This document shows positions 1 through 13,400 of a DNA stretch of 64,000 nucleotides, one piece after another; positions within the stretch are counted from its first letter, which is position 1, and the number at the start of each line of letters is the position of its first letter. The notes beneath the pieces are model-generated. The model saw nothing but the letters and a program-made list of their open reading frames with translations. It was not told where the DNA came from and did not search any database. The DNA comes from Anarhynchus alexandrinus (Eukaryota; Chordata; Aves; Charadriiformes; Charadriidae), in NCBI GenBank assembly GCA_008711295.1, contig VUYV01000015.1:1383054-1447053 (forward strand), written 5' to 3'. The position numbers were made by a program, and so were the translations under genes.

Positions 1-1169
1 GTTATTTTGAGACCAGAAGCATGTTCCAACACACTGTACTGTTTCGAGAAACATTTAAGACAGGTTGAATTCTAGCTCTGAGCAGTGTCTTTGCTAGTCT
101 GGTTTAGGAAGCAGAAGAGAGAAATAAACAGACTCAAAAGACAAGCAGTTCAGAGTGTTCACAGAGACCATTCACAGATACAAGAGCAACTGCTGAAGAG
201 CTGGCAGTTATGTAATAAATTAATTGTCTTGTAGTATGATCACTGGGCCACAGCAAAGGAGACCACCTAAAACTAAGTTTTGATAGGCCCTTTTTATTAA
301 TCCTTAACCGTGTACTTAAGTGAGGTACTTATTCTGTACTTCAACTTTACACTCGCACGATTCAATAAAAAGCTCAGGAAAAAATGGAATTCCCCAGGAC
401 CCTCTCATCTGAAAGATTATCCAGAAAGATCGAGCCTGAGTTTCTAAAAGCAGGAGTTTATATAGCATGAAAAATCATGTTAGAAATTTCACATGAACCT
501 CCCAGTACTGCTTTGAATGATTACCGATTTGAAGAAACTACATTATGTAGAACAAACTGAACTTTATTGTTCCACAGAAATAGTAATCCTCTTGAGTTAC
601 ACCCCATTTTCTAAAAGATAGGCAAATAATTTTAATCACACCAGTCATCTGCATGACCCTACACATCTCAAATGTGGAAGAAGATATTCTCCTCTTCACT
701 TCCCTGCTGAACCAGATTACATATATTTAGGAAAAAAAAAATTCACTGCTGTGCAAAAAGCAAACATAGCTAAGTGATATATTAAAAGCTTCAATTTCAA
801 TCCAACTTCTCATGTGACTTCCATAGAAAGGAGCTACAGATCTAGTGTCCACTTCAGCAATCATCCAATCAGTATCACAACTGCAGTTCAACTTTGATTT
901 TGAAAGGGGAAGTAGGGGAAGGAGAAGGTATTATTCTGCCATGAAGGAGTAGGGAAGAGTCACAGGCTGAATTTCAGTTTAACAAGAGAACAGGCACAGC
1001 ATCAACAAACAACTATGCAAGAAGGAAACCAAAGTACTTCTCTCCCAACAAAAAACTACTCAGAGGCTAAACAGATTAGTCTCTATGGACTGTCTAGGCT
1101 GGGACATTAGTCAGCAGCAATAGTAGGATTCATGCTGTTGAAAAGACAAGGATGCCAAATTTCACTTAC
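1..1169 (-). other. UBAP1: UBAP1 intron 2 (partial)
   Basis: This stretch lies downstream, in the minus-strand sense, of the UBAP1 first coding exon. It begins with a good GTAAGT donor at 1169-1164 and runs off the window edge. I looked for the next UBAP1 coding exon on the minus strand and saw none. It is AT-rich unique-looking sequence without a recognisable repeat. Confidence 0.75.
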
Positions 1170-1203
1170 CATGAGAGTCGGATCCCAACTTCTTAGAAGC
1201 CAT
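1170..1203 (-). CDS. UBAP1: UBAP1 first coding exon (N-terminal 11 codons, partial gene)
   Basis: UBAP1 is a subunit of an endosome-specific ESCRT-I complex. It binds ubiquitinated membrane cargo through C-terminal ubiquitin-binding domains and sends it to multivesicular bodies. Read on the minus strand, the exon runs from 1210 to 1170: a TTTTTCAG acceptor, seven untranslated bases, ATG at 1203-1201, then 34 coding bases ending at a GTAAGT donor. The encoded start is MASKKLGSDSH plus the first base of a codon, probably glycine. This is close to the known vertebrate UBAP1 start (MASKKLG, then D and HG), which is the main evidence. In mammals the UBAP1 start codon is also in a short second exon. 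The remaining exons lie beyond the left edge. Such a short match could be chance, but the position next to a divergent DCAF12 fits the human gene order. Confidence 0.85.
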
Positions 1204-4200
1204 TTAGAACCTGAAAAACATTTTAAAATAGCTTTAACATCTTTATAAATGTAGCACAGCATAAGTCTATGCACTTCTACAGAGTCTTATCTGTCGATTA
1301 TGGGACACGTTGCAGACACTTGCTGTTTATCCTGTTCCCAAGACAGATAAGCAAACTTATTTTATAGCTCTGAGAATTGATTGAGCAGACAAATAACTTT
1401 GCCCAGGGTCTGACAATCTAAATGGCAAAATGAAGAAGAAAAAAGAAAGAAAGAAAAAAAAAAACCAGCAAGAAGCAGCCAGGTTGACCCAGAAGGCAGA
1501 GAGTTCCAGATCACAGCACTCAGAGGCTGCATTGCCCCAGCCGCGTGGAGCATACCCTGCCTCCCTTGGCATTAAGAACAGCCCTTCCTACTGGAAATAC
1601 CACACTGATCCTCTTCAGTTTAATCCCTGCTGCTCTAAAAGGGGATACTATCATATTGGGTATGCAGTCACTTAGCCAGTGTGGCACCTGTCTAGACACA
1701 CCGGGTAACGCACAGACAACAATACAGGTATACAGTAAAGAGTACCATTAGGAAGATGTTTTCAGATACATACAAAAAACAATGCTAACAATAGTCCTCA
1801 TCCACTGCCCACAGAATTTTACTAACAGCTTCTTAAATTTGGATGCAAATCCTACATAGCTAAGATGTTAAACACAAGTGCCTAGCCAGCTTTTAACACA
1901 GAGCAGGCCTGTCCTGAGGAAAGAGTTGTTTAAGACAGAATTAGCTGTCTAATTAGTTGTCAGCTAAAACCCTGCTCCAGGATGCTTATGGCATGTTCAA
2001 TAGCATAACTAGTTCTATTGCTTGATTAGAAGTACATCACAAGATCTTTCTCAAGCCACCACAGCATAATTCTTCCAATAACTGAATTTGTAAGTCCTCC
2101 TTTGACATAATGCATGACAAAGAACCAGCTGTCCTTTGTTCCTGAAGTCCCCCAGCTCATAGACTGAAATGCCCAACGGCCGTTTTTCAAAAACGTGAAG
2201 TTATCTGGTACACCCCCACCAGCAGCAGACAGTGCTCAAAACACAACTTGAAGCAGATATAACATTCACACCCATAATTCCTCAACCAAGCTCTTAGCCT
2301 CACTGATTCCACTGCAGGTTCCAACCGCAAATGTCACCTTAAAGGAAGGGTGTCATAAGGTGAGGGTTACACAGACAGCTTAGCTCTTCCTCCTTGCAGC
2401 TGCTGATGACTGAGGTCAGGAAGAGCCAGTTTCAAGTACTTTAGGAAAAATGCCTTTTGCTGTGTCAAGGTCCCTTTCAACATTATGTTGAAATCAATAG
2501 GTGAACCAACCCTACTGGCTAACGGGAATCCAACACACTGCTAAAGCCAAAGCTGTACAAAAATTACCTGGGTGCAACCAGACTTCATGAAACACAGCGA
2601 ACAGATGCCAGGCTGTAAGGAAGTGAGTCACACTGGGCAACCCCAGGCATACCTTGTACATAAAAGCCATGTGTCACTCTGCTCAACGTTTGTCAGGTTC
2701 TTCTCAGCACATCTCACCATCTCTCTCAATATTGGTATTACATCCAAAACCACTCCACTAAGCCAGAGAACTGGTTTTGTCACTAGCTGGCAACTGCTTC
2801 TCAGAAGCGAACATAACATTGTGGCATCAAAAACAGAAGAAAAAAGAAGGTGAAACAGTGTCGAGCCTGCCATCTCAGAAAGGCTATCAAGGGCAAAGCC
2901 ACAAGACCACCCAGTACAGCTCCATGTCAACTACTAGAGCTGAATGGGTTTTACTGGTTCCAGTGCCACAGAGGAGATCAGACTGCAGACTACAGCACAT
3001 GAAATAGGCCGCACCTTTCAGACCTGGATCACAGTGTCAGACAAGCTACTATGTGGCTAGTTCCTCTGTATGACAGTAGCAATTAAGATGTCAACTTGAT
3101 CTGTTATTGAAAAAGTCAGGCCTTCACACAACTCATCAGTCCTCTGTATGTCACCGGAGACTGTGAGGCACTGCCTGCAAACATGTACTATGGCTGCTCA
3201 CCATCCACTACTATTCCAGTAGACCTGAACTAGGGACAAGGTCTCTACACACTTCCTCTAATTTCTCTGAGTTTGTCCTTCTTCCTGTTACTACCTCAGA
3301 CTGAAAAGCAACCGCTCCTTTTCTAAAGGAATTGAAAACTTCTGGTGAGAGGAAGTAACCTCCTCACTTTGGCAACTCAACTGACAAGGAAGTTTTTTCA
3401 ATGCAGCAGCAGTTATCTACAGGCAATACAGTTCATGCCATCTACCTCATGTACCAGAAGCAGCTTACTCCAGACTGTACCTACATAAAGGACATGGAAA
3501 AGAAAATTCAAAGATATCATTTTTAGAATGATAATTTATGTCCCCTCTCCAGCAGACCATTGCAAGGGCATACTAAGTTTACCACCTCTCACACTGATTT
3601 TAGGTACCGTGGCACTATCAATTTGCTCCAGCAACCTTAGCAATGCATATGAATCCCGCTGAATCAAAGATGCACACATCCAGGGAGTCTTGCAGTAGTA
3701 TATCAATCTGGAGCTGCATAAAGCCTTAGATGTGTCCTCAGCATCAAAATACCCTACATAGGCAGTACGTATCTTGCTTTTGTTGGCAATCCTGTAGTAA
3801 AATCCGAGTGCAGACCAAGCACCTGCATTAACTTCAAGGTCCAGCTGGAAAAATGATTGTTTTGTCATATGCAACACCTTATTTTAACTACAGAACTAGC
3901 TAAGGCACATCACCAGCAAATGAATAATGAAATGGACCACTTCCAGAGACAGTCACACTTTAGATTCAGGTAGCTTTGAGTTTTTCATCACAGTAGCTCC
4001 CCTGATGCAGTGTGAGTGTCCACTTATTAAGATACCATTACTACAGAAGGCACTGTCAGCAAACAGAATTGTTAAGCACTGCACACAGTAACACTAGAAC
4101 AGGCTGCCAGCCACATTCTGTCACCTCCTTTCCAAAGAGGGTTTAATCAAAATAGTTTCTTGTGACTAATCAGATTTGATAGGCTATTCAGGGACCACTG

Positions 4201-4913
4201 CTACAAGTATCTTGCTGTTGCTCTGTCCTGCTGCCTGGAAAAAAAAATATTTGCAGCCAGTTAGAAAGTTACTGATGTTGCTACTATGCTTCCAGGCATT
4301 ATCTGAACTGTATTTGCCTAGTCAAAGCCGTTACACTGTGCAGTAAAGGTTTGCTTACCTCTGTTACCACTTGTTTAGAAATCTAAAGGACTTGCTCCCA
4401 AAGTGTCATCCCAAGTCCCAAGTGGACGACTGCAGCCCTATCACTGTTGCCTTTGATCTCCAGACACCAGAACAGGATGCTGAAGGGCATCTGTGGGAAT
4501 GGTGCACGTGGGCACAAATTCTGGCCCGATGCTTTACTGCACATTTTGAATTAACAAGGAACATATATTGCATGTAAACTTTTTCAACACCTTTCCTGGG
4601 CTACGGAAACAAGTTAGTTGCATAGCACTACAAGGTTTTCTTACAGCCACCTACAAGCTCTCTTCTATAAATGTAGACTTCCAAAGCCCCATTCCCTCAC
4701 TCTTGGTTCTGGCTAACCCTCTGGAGAAAAGATAAGGGCTACAAGCGCCTAAAAGTTATAAGCAACTTTTAACACCAGCAGCCACTGAAGCAACCCGATG
4801 TGAGCTCTTCCCTTCCTGTCTGTATGCCCATTTTTCACTTAGTAACACTGAGGCAACAGTGCAACATTCTTATAACCAGCCAGAGGAAAACAGTATAGCA
4901 GAGCCAAGGCTGA

Positions 4914-5176
4914 ATCACAGAATGGTTTAGGTTGGAAGGGACCTTGAAGATCACTGAGTTTCAACCCCTCTGCCATAGGCAGGGACACCTCCCACTAGAC
5001 CAGGCTGCCCATTCAGCCTGGCCTTGAACACCTTCATGGATTGGGCCTCAACAACTTCTCTGGGCAACCTGTTCCAGTGCCTTACCACCCTCAAAGCGAA
5101 ATATTTCTCCCTAATATCTAATCTAAATCTTCCTTCTTCCAGTTTGAAGCCATTCCCCCTCGTCCTATCAAGGGCC
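4914..5176 (-). mobile_element. CR1 LINE fragment (3' end)
   Basis: On the plus strand this reads as the reverse complement of a CR1 3' end: AATGGTTTAGGTTGGAAGGG, then the conserved blocks around 'caacccctctgccataggca', 'ggctgcccattcagcctggcc' and 'ctgttccagtgccttaccac'. It is 5'-truncated, as most CR1 copies are. Ends are approximate. Confidence 0.9.
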
Positions 5177-7474
5177 AGAGGATCTCAGACTGATGACAGA
5201 AGGGGATAGGGGAACTGGGAAACAATCACAACAACAGCAACAAAAAAAAACCAATGCAAAGATGCAGAAACAGAGAAGTGATAAGACAAAACTGATGACA
5301 GAAACAACAGGCACAAAGACAGATAGATGACAAGCTGGAAAGGCTTGAAGGGACAGCATAGAGATGACCAAGACAGTCCACCTGGCACGTCACCACTTAA
5401 ACCTGAATGACTACTTAGCTGTGCTGCCAGACAATAAGGAGAATGCAGAGAAGTGTGACTTGGTGCAGTCAAGCAATACCAAAGGGACAGTCTCATCAAC
5501 AGATGAGAAAAAAAATTTAATACCAAAAGTGACTCCTGGGGAGCTGATGGGAAATTGGGGTGGTTTTTAATTATTATTTCCATATTCCAGAAGTTTACTA
5601 CAGTACAAAACAGATTCTGTTTTCATTTACTGTCATCTCCAAATAGATGACATCACCCCAAAATCTGCAGCAAATGCTTCTGCTTTGTACCTCTAACAGT
5701 TCTGCAAACAATGAGCACAGTCAGCTGCATGGAGGTACTCCCCTTTCATAAAGCATGATCACATTGAGCCACTGATAACAGCTCTTCGGATAAAGTCATT
5801 GTAAAACTAGATTTGACATGTTGCAACTACATGCCCTGCAGGAGGAAAAAAAATAAAAGGAAAAAAAGAAAAAGCATCACTTTCACCAGTCTTAACAGAA
5901 AAATGTTTTAAGTACATCTACAGTAATTCCTTTTAAGTGCTACTGCAACCCAGGACATAAGGTATATTAGGTTCTTGGTCTATTTTAAGTTCAACAAGAA
6001 CAAACCAGACCCTTCTTGAAGCAAATACAGGTGTGCAGTTTCCATTCAATTTTCAATGGCTGCTGGTTAAAACAAATCTAATGACATGTCTTCATCTCAT
6101 GGGATATAAGTGGTCAGCCTGCATTTAATCAAACGCAGAGTGGGGATTACACTGACAACAGGGAGTAGGGGGAGGAAGGGATGAGATCTCTCTGCATACA
6201 CATCCCCTGGATCAACAATCCAAGCAACTGTGACGCGAGATCTAAATTTTGAAGGACAGTCTATAACAAACTAATTCAGTTTGTTATTTCCAGTGCAATG
6301 ACTGAGGGGCAGAGGGACAGGAACTAATAAAAAATTACATTTTTAAACACGTTTCCAGAATACATGGGTGGGAAGGACAGGGAGAAAAGAGCCCCTGAAC
6401 AGTAAGTCTGTGTGCAGATCACATTATTGGACTACGAGACAACACTCTTTATTGATGGCAGTAACATCCATTACGGGCCCTTACACGCAGATGTTGGATA
6501 GCATCTTCCTAGCAGTGACAAATATTAGAAAAATTTGATTCTTCAGATTGTGCTGTTGCTTAATGTGACATAGTGGGCAATTAGACCTGCTGCTTCAGTA
6601 CACATCAATCAACAGGAAGTTAAAAGCACAAGACAGCTCTTCCACACGCTGCCAGAGAAACATGGCATGTCTTGCTCTGTTGTTCTGTATGGATTCACTG
6701 CATTAATATTAGACACCTGTAGTTACACAGCTATCATTACACAGCTGTCATGTCCCAGTTTGTTCATTAAAGACACCGCACTTGTTAAAAGCACATACTA
6801 TTTGAGCTGTTTAGGGATTTAAGGCTCTTAACCAATAACGGACAGCTCTATTTCTCCTTTAAGATTCTGACTGTATTTGGGATATAAGGCCATTTGCCAT
6901 ACAATTCGCCCAGAAACAAGGGAAAACTCTAAAATGGCTGAGGAAATGCAGAACACTAACACACCAGTTTTTCAATCACTGAATTGCTTACCAGCCATAA
7001 AAGTTTCCAATGAAGTTGAAGCTTATACACCACATAAGCCTCTAGAACTGCAAGTTTCACAGGCAAGAGCATAAGAGAACTGAAAATTACTTACAGACAG
7101 CCCTGTGGTCAAGGCAGATCAGCACCAGCTTTTCTTTTGGCCAGAGACTGACATGCCAAACAAAAATATAGAAGATGCACCTACTCTAAATTCACATTTC
7201 ACTATTGCAGCAAGTGGGTGACCTTATTAAAATGGACTCTTGCCCAAAAAAAAAAAAAACCAAACAAAAAAACAGTCCTGTCTCAAGAGAAAACCACCTG
7301 CAACTAACATCTAAGGCTGGCCTGACTTCCAAATTCAGCAAACAAGGGGATAGCCTAGTTTCTGTCAACTCCATGAGCAGAAGTAGATTTTAGACTGTAG
7401 TTCCTACTAGTGACTGTTACCTAAGTTATTTAAAGATCATCTAAACAGAAAAGCAGAGGGGAAAAAAAAAATAA

Positions 7475-8300
7475 ATCATAGACTCATAGAATACCAGGTT
7501 GGAAGGGACCTTCTTGGCAAAAGCATGGTCTAGACAAGATGGCTCAGCACCCTGCCCAGCTGAATCTTAAGTGTCCAATGTTGGGGAATCCACCGCTTCC
7601 CTGGGAAGATTATTCCAATGGCTGATTGATCTCATTGTGAAAGATTTTCCTCTTGTGTCCAATTGGAATCTCCCCAGGAGTAACTTGTACGCATTACCCC
7701 TTGTCTTTTCATTCTAAAAAGGGAGTCTCCATCTTCTCTGTAGCCACCCTTTACATACTGGAACATGGTGATAAGGTCTCCCCTAAGCCTTCTTTCCTCC
7801 AGGCTGAACAAACCCAGTTCTCTCAGCCTTTCCTCATACGGCAGGCTTCCCAGTCCTCTCATCATCTTTGTGGCCCTTCTCTGGACCCTCTCCAGCCTGT
7901 CCACATCTTTTTTGGATAGTGGGGACCAAAACTGAACACAGTGTTCAGGTGTGGCCTGACCAGCACTGAGTAGAGTGGGATAATGACTTCTTTACCTCTG
8001 CTGGTGATGCCCTTTTTGATGCAACCTAGCATCCCGGTGGCTTTCTTTGCTGCACTAGCAGCACACTGTTCACTCATATTGAGCTTGTTGTCCACCATGA
8101 CCCCCAGGTCCCTTTCCACAGAGCTGCTCCCCAGCCGGGTAGATCCCAGCCTGTGCTGCGCTCCTGGACTATGTTTTCCCAGGTGCAAGACCTTACACTT
8201 GTCCTTGTTGAACTTCATAAGGTTCTTGTTAGCCCACTCTTCCAGCCTATCCAGGTCTCCCCACAGGGCAGCTCTCTCTTCTGAATCATCCACTTCCCCA
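7475..8300 (-). mobile_element. CR1 LINE, truncated, with broken reverse-transcriptase C-terminus
   Basis: The plus strand starts with the CR1 tail (TCATAGACTCATAGAATACC) and GGTTGGAAGGGACC. The minus strand carries two out-of-register open frames, 8293-7862 and 7904-7632. These encode the typical end of the CR1 ORF2 protein, with blocks such as NKDKCKVLHLGKHSPGAQ, ERDLGVMVDNKLNMSEQC, and [14 protein letters not shown]. The switch between frames near 7880 shows a frameshift, so the copy is dead. The right end is approximate. Confidence 0.93.
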
Positions 8301-10221
8301 AAAATATATGGATTTACATCTTTTTTTGCTTCTTGAGATCAGCTCCATTAATCTAGAAGCTACATCATCACCAAGAAAAGGGTGATAAACTAGAAAAAGA
8401 AGGACCATCTTCCCCTCCTTGAGATACAACAGAAGTGAGATAGACATTCACATGATAAACCATAGCAGAGAATATAAATACACTGTGCAACTCCTACATT
8501 CTAGGAAAAACACAAGAAAAGATGATCCAGCACTTGTACCACCGCTGAGAGCTACAATAATCTCACAATGCAGTAATGAAACAGGCTCCAAATTTGATGA
8601 GTGGAGCAACTGCTTGTAACTACTATTTCCCTATAAAGTTTGGATAGCAAATACCTACCACTTCTGAGAGCTTAAAATAGTCAGATGGAAAGCATCTAGT
8701 AACTATTAACAAATTCAGCTACTTCAGCTTAATTAGCACAAGACTTCATGCTACTACAAACGAGTGAAATCTTTAACGGTAATCTTCACACTAGCCAGAG
8801 CCAGGTATGCGCATTAACTTTTCTAGCTAATCCTAGCACTTCAGAAGAAAGCTAATATTTGAATACAACTCTTCTCAAATGGCAGAGACTGCTAGCTAAA
8901 GTTGCCAGCTTCAGCAACAAAATACCCCACTTATTCTGTTCTTCTGGTAAAGATATATGAAAAAACAGTGGCATATCCTGCACACTTAAAATGTATGTCT
9001 GGAACCCAGAGCAGCATAAGCAAGTAAAATGCTGCTCTATTCGTTGCAGTGGTACTTCAATACGTTACAAGCTGATTCTGAAGCACTTGAATATTATTAA
9101 TACTTCAGACTTGTCCCAGTTATGAATGAGGAGGGCTAGACAAACATTCACAAAATGCTGCAAACATAACAGAGTAAAACAGCTTTTGCCATTAATCAAA
9201 ACATCCCCTTTTTAACCCCAAAATAACACAATCTGTGGAGTTTCAAGCTTTTTCTTCTCATGGTCTTTGACCAAGAGAGGCGTACAGGTAGTTGATCTTA
9301 TATTATCTAGAAACAAGTTCAAATCTGTTGACCATACCAGGACCTACTCCCAATACTGACACAAGAACTCAAATTATTTTGTTGCAGAAAGCAATTTGTA
9401 TTCTTTTGATAAATACTAATTAACCAAAATTTAATACATCTAAACACACTACAGCAATTAAACAACTCCACTTAAAAAAATCCATTCCAAAGAAAGCTAT
9501 ACAAGTGTCACCTTTTCCCTGTTAAAGCTCAGACGAGAAATGGTACTATTTATTGATAGCTATATTTTTGGTAAGAAATTTGGTGAAATGGGAATGCTTA
9601 TTGAATTACTTTAACAAAGGAGACAAAAAACATCTAGCAAGAAATCAAGTCGGACAGAAGTTTTAAAATGGAAAAATAAAATCTGCCAGCAGATCAGACA
9701 TCACTTGCCATTTCATATATTTGAACTCAGCCAAAATAAGTGTCTACTGCATTTTGTACATGAATAATGGGACCAGTGTTAAACTACTATGGATTCATCA
9801 ATTTTTCCTCTTATACTAGGGTCACATGCACTACCCACTCTCACCACACATTTCATATTTTCCCAGCAAAACTCAGTATGGTACTGACAGAAAATACACA
9901 CTACTAAATTAACTATTCCACCTACAAACAACTCTGCCTGCCCTGCAGCCAGCAGGCTAAAACCTTGAGCTCAGCATGGAAGCTACTTCTTCAAATCCTA
10001 ATTGCACCCTCAGTCCAAGCAGTTTAAATGCACATAAGGCCACCCACAGCCTTCTCCCACAGCCTATAGAATCTCTCCCATAATATGGTTAAAACTGCTG
10101 AACTTTTCCAGCCGTCTGATGTCCACGTTTTCCACTAACATACCTCACTTCTCTAAACTAAACGAGCCACATTTTGAGAATGCAAGTTTCCAGCAAATTC
10201 ACTTAATTTAGGAGTCACCAA

Positions 10222-10475
10222 CCATGGAATAGTTTGGGTTGGACAGGACCTTCAAAGATGATCTAATCCAACCCCTCTGCCACAGGCAGCGACATCTTTC
10301 ACTACATCAGGTTGCTCAAAGCACTGTTCCACCCAACTTTGAACACTTCCAATGATGGGGCATCCACAACTTCTCCAGGAAACCTGTCTCACCACCCTCA
10401 TCATAAAAAAATTTCTTCCTTATGTCCAATCTAAATCTACTCTCTTTCAGTTTCATCTCCCAGTGTTGCCTGTTT
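10222..10475 (-). mobile_element. CR1 LINE fragment (3' end), diverged
   Basis: The CR1 3' end is visible as 'ggaatagtttgggttggaca' followed by the 'tccaacccctctgccacagg' block and the 'aatttcttccttatgtccaa' block. It is more diverged than the neighbouring copies. Ends are approximate. Confidence 0.85.
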
Positions 10476-13400
10476 TCCAGGAAACACCCCTATTCACCAT
10501 AGGTTACTCCTTCACCAAATAGACACTAAGATACATGAAAGCAGAAATTCTAAAAACTTCCTACTACTGAAGCCCCTAAGAACTGATCCCAGCATACCTG
10601 GAAAAGTGTGCTCCCCAAAACACTTTTCTGCGAAGTGACAACGTAAAACTCAAACATACCTTATAAGCTTGGTTTGCCTTTGTCTTGGCAACACTAATGT
10701 GAGAAATGTGAATTCCATGTTAGATCCTACAGATGTGACATACTTCACATGCTTATTTGACTTTTTGGGGGGTTTATGCATTTTATTCCACCCATCAATA
10801 TGTCACTGGTACAGTTTCAGCTTTCGATGCTAGCTCATTTTGTCCTTAATCCATATGTCACTCCTACTAAGCCAATACATTATCTGTCTTCATGCAACCC
10901 TTCCTATCAAGGCTGAGACAAGAAAATAAGCATACACAGAAATACATGTCTGAAAAGATCCCAGGTTTTGCTGCACTGAAGGACAAAACTTACAGATAAG
11001 AAAAAAAAACAACCCTCATCTCTGTTCAAGATGAACACTCAATTCAGCTACACTGAGCCAAGGTCTCAGCAGGCACACACTCCTTCCCAGACTAACTCAA
11101 CAGAACAAAGAAATAAAACTGAAATATAAAAAAAATGAATCAAGCTAATAAAAATTATGGTCCCATTGCAGTAATGCCTAAATAAGAATCAATCTCGTTT
11201 CATCTCCAGATACAGTACCAGTTAATTCTGCTTTCATTTTTCCTACCGAGTCCAAACAGGACTGAATGACTGCATTAAAAAGATGACGTAGATGAGAAAT
11301 ACTATCAGTAGTCAACAGTGAATTAAATTCCACTACCAGAAGTCATATTTTAAATGAGCAAGTTCCACTCATTTTAATTAAACATGGAACTGGTGCATAA
11401 CGGAGCATAAATAGCAAGCAGGAAATGGTTCTGAAGTGAATACTTACACCTTAATTATTTCTTGAAAAGGCTTGTTAACTTTAGAGAAGACCAGAGCTGG
11501 TAGCAAAGATTAAGTTCTGCTCTTCAAAAACACACAGAAGCAGAAGTATCATTACAGACTATCCAAAAAAAAAAATACTCTGACATGTGAAAACAGCAGC
11601 AGACACCTGAAAAGGCTTGGCAAAGCAGTGGTACCTACACCAAGTGTACTTCTGGAATTGAACTCATTTGGAACACAGCAAGTTAAATTGTCCTAAGCAA
11701 GCTTGTCTAGTGTAGAAAAGTAGAAATCTACCTTTGTGCAGTCAAACTGAGGCTGCCCTCAGCTATAGCAGATATATTACAAAACCAGAATATAATAAGT
11801 GGAAGAGCTGCTTGCTGTGTTGTATATTAGAAAATTTAGTGGCCCACACCACCTGAAGGCAGCACACTCCAGTCCTGAGCAGACACATCTTCCTTGCCAT
11901 CTCTTGATTTGGAGTCCTCAAACAGCAAAGGCCACTCTTTACAATTGCTTAAATGGAAATATGGTTCAGCCTATAGTCCAACAATGGACTGAAATTTCAG
12001 GAATGGAAGCCACAAGCAACAGGGGAAAAACAAAGACAGAGTCAGTACATCTGTTAAACAAGGTTCCTTCTATGTGTGCAACTGCCACAGCTGAGGTTAC
12101 CAGCACTGAAGATACACAAACAGGCAGAACAATCCTCACCCTCTGTGAAGAAAAGCAGAGCAACTACCCAATCCCTGAGACATTACTTTCAAGGACGCTC
12201 CACTTGTCACTCTCACCTTTGCACACTGCTTGAGAAAGCCTTTCTGTATCACAAGTGTCATTCCTCCCTCCCTGTTCCACAGCCCTTACCAGCTACATTC
12301 AGACAGTAGAATCAGTAGATTCCTAAGCATCATAAAATAACCTCTACACCTACCTACCTTAATTCCAATTGTTTCCATATAAAATTAGTTTCAAGATTTA
12401 CATTTCCTTACTTAAAAAAAAATATATAAAATTGAAAGGTCTACTTTCTGTCTGTGTAAAACAACAATTCAATTTGCCCTCCCAGCACTGCAATCCTACA
12501 ATTTTAGTTAATGTTTGGAGCACATGAGTTTAAGGACTAGTGTAGACTGAAATATTGCACTTCACTACAAACACAAAATGATCTTTCTACCATGAACGTA
12601 CAGAGCAAAATCCAGAAACTTGCAAGGCACTGGGAGTGACAGACACATGCACAATTACAAGCCTCCCAATGATAAGAGCGTATGAAGACTGAACTTGAGT
12701 TTCATGCTCAAGTGGAATGGGAAAGAAGCAATAGCCACAGAAAGATTTCATCTGAAAGCAGAGTCTAAGAATGCTACAGGATATTCATACAGCCAGGAAT
12801 TGAACACCCTTACACACACACTCTTCATTCATTTACTTTCCACTCCGGGGAGAGGTGTTTCGCCAAAATTCCCTTATAGCCCTCAGCACCACCTAGTTTT
12901 TGCATGAGACTTCAAAATAGCTGTCAAGGCACTTAACCAGCTGTAAAACTATCCCTCTTTTGCACGTGTGGGGAACAGGGCACAAGGCTGAAACAGTTTT
13001 CGCCCAGCCATGCAACTCAGCCAGCAACAAAGCCAGAACAGAACTTGTATTTCCTGAATCCCAAATCCACACCTACCCAAAGAATCTCACTGCATTCTCT
13101 CAGGTTTGGACCACTATCCCCTCATTTTTCCCTATCAAATCACTCCTATTCAGCTTTTCATCTTACCATAAAATGTTTAAGGACGTTCTTCTGGATTGAT
13201 AACACAAAATTGGACTTGGTCCAAACTTCATTTCTAAGTTACTACTTCAAATTCATTTAAGTCTGCAATTTTGTTATACACTGTATCTTCACTCTTCCTC
13301 AGTGGTATAAACTTTTTTCCTGCACATTAGAAATTTCTTCAGCAGCTACAGTAATGAATGCAACTCCTGAAACACTTAAAGCAATGAATAACTAAAAAGA

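Noticed and set aside
3536..3877. 113-codon minus-strand frame in UBAP1 intron 1
   Set aside because: No recognisable domain, no matching UBAP1 exon and no convincing splice sites at its ends.
11799..12233. 144-codon plus-strand frame
   Set aside because: No homology recognised; lies in the UBAP1 intron, with no promoter or splice context and ordinary intron composition.
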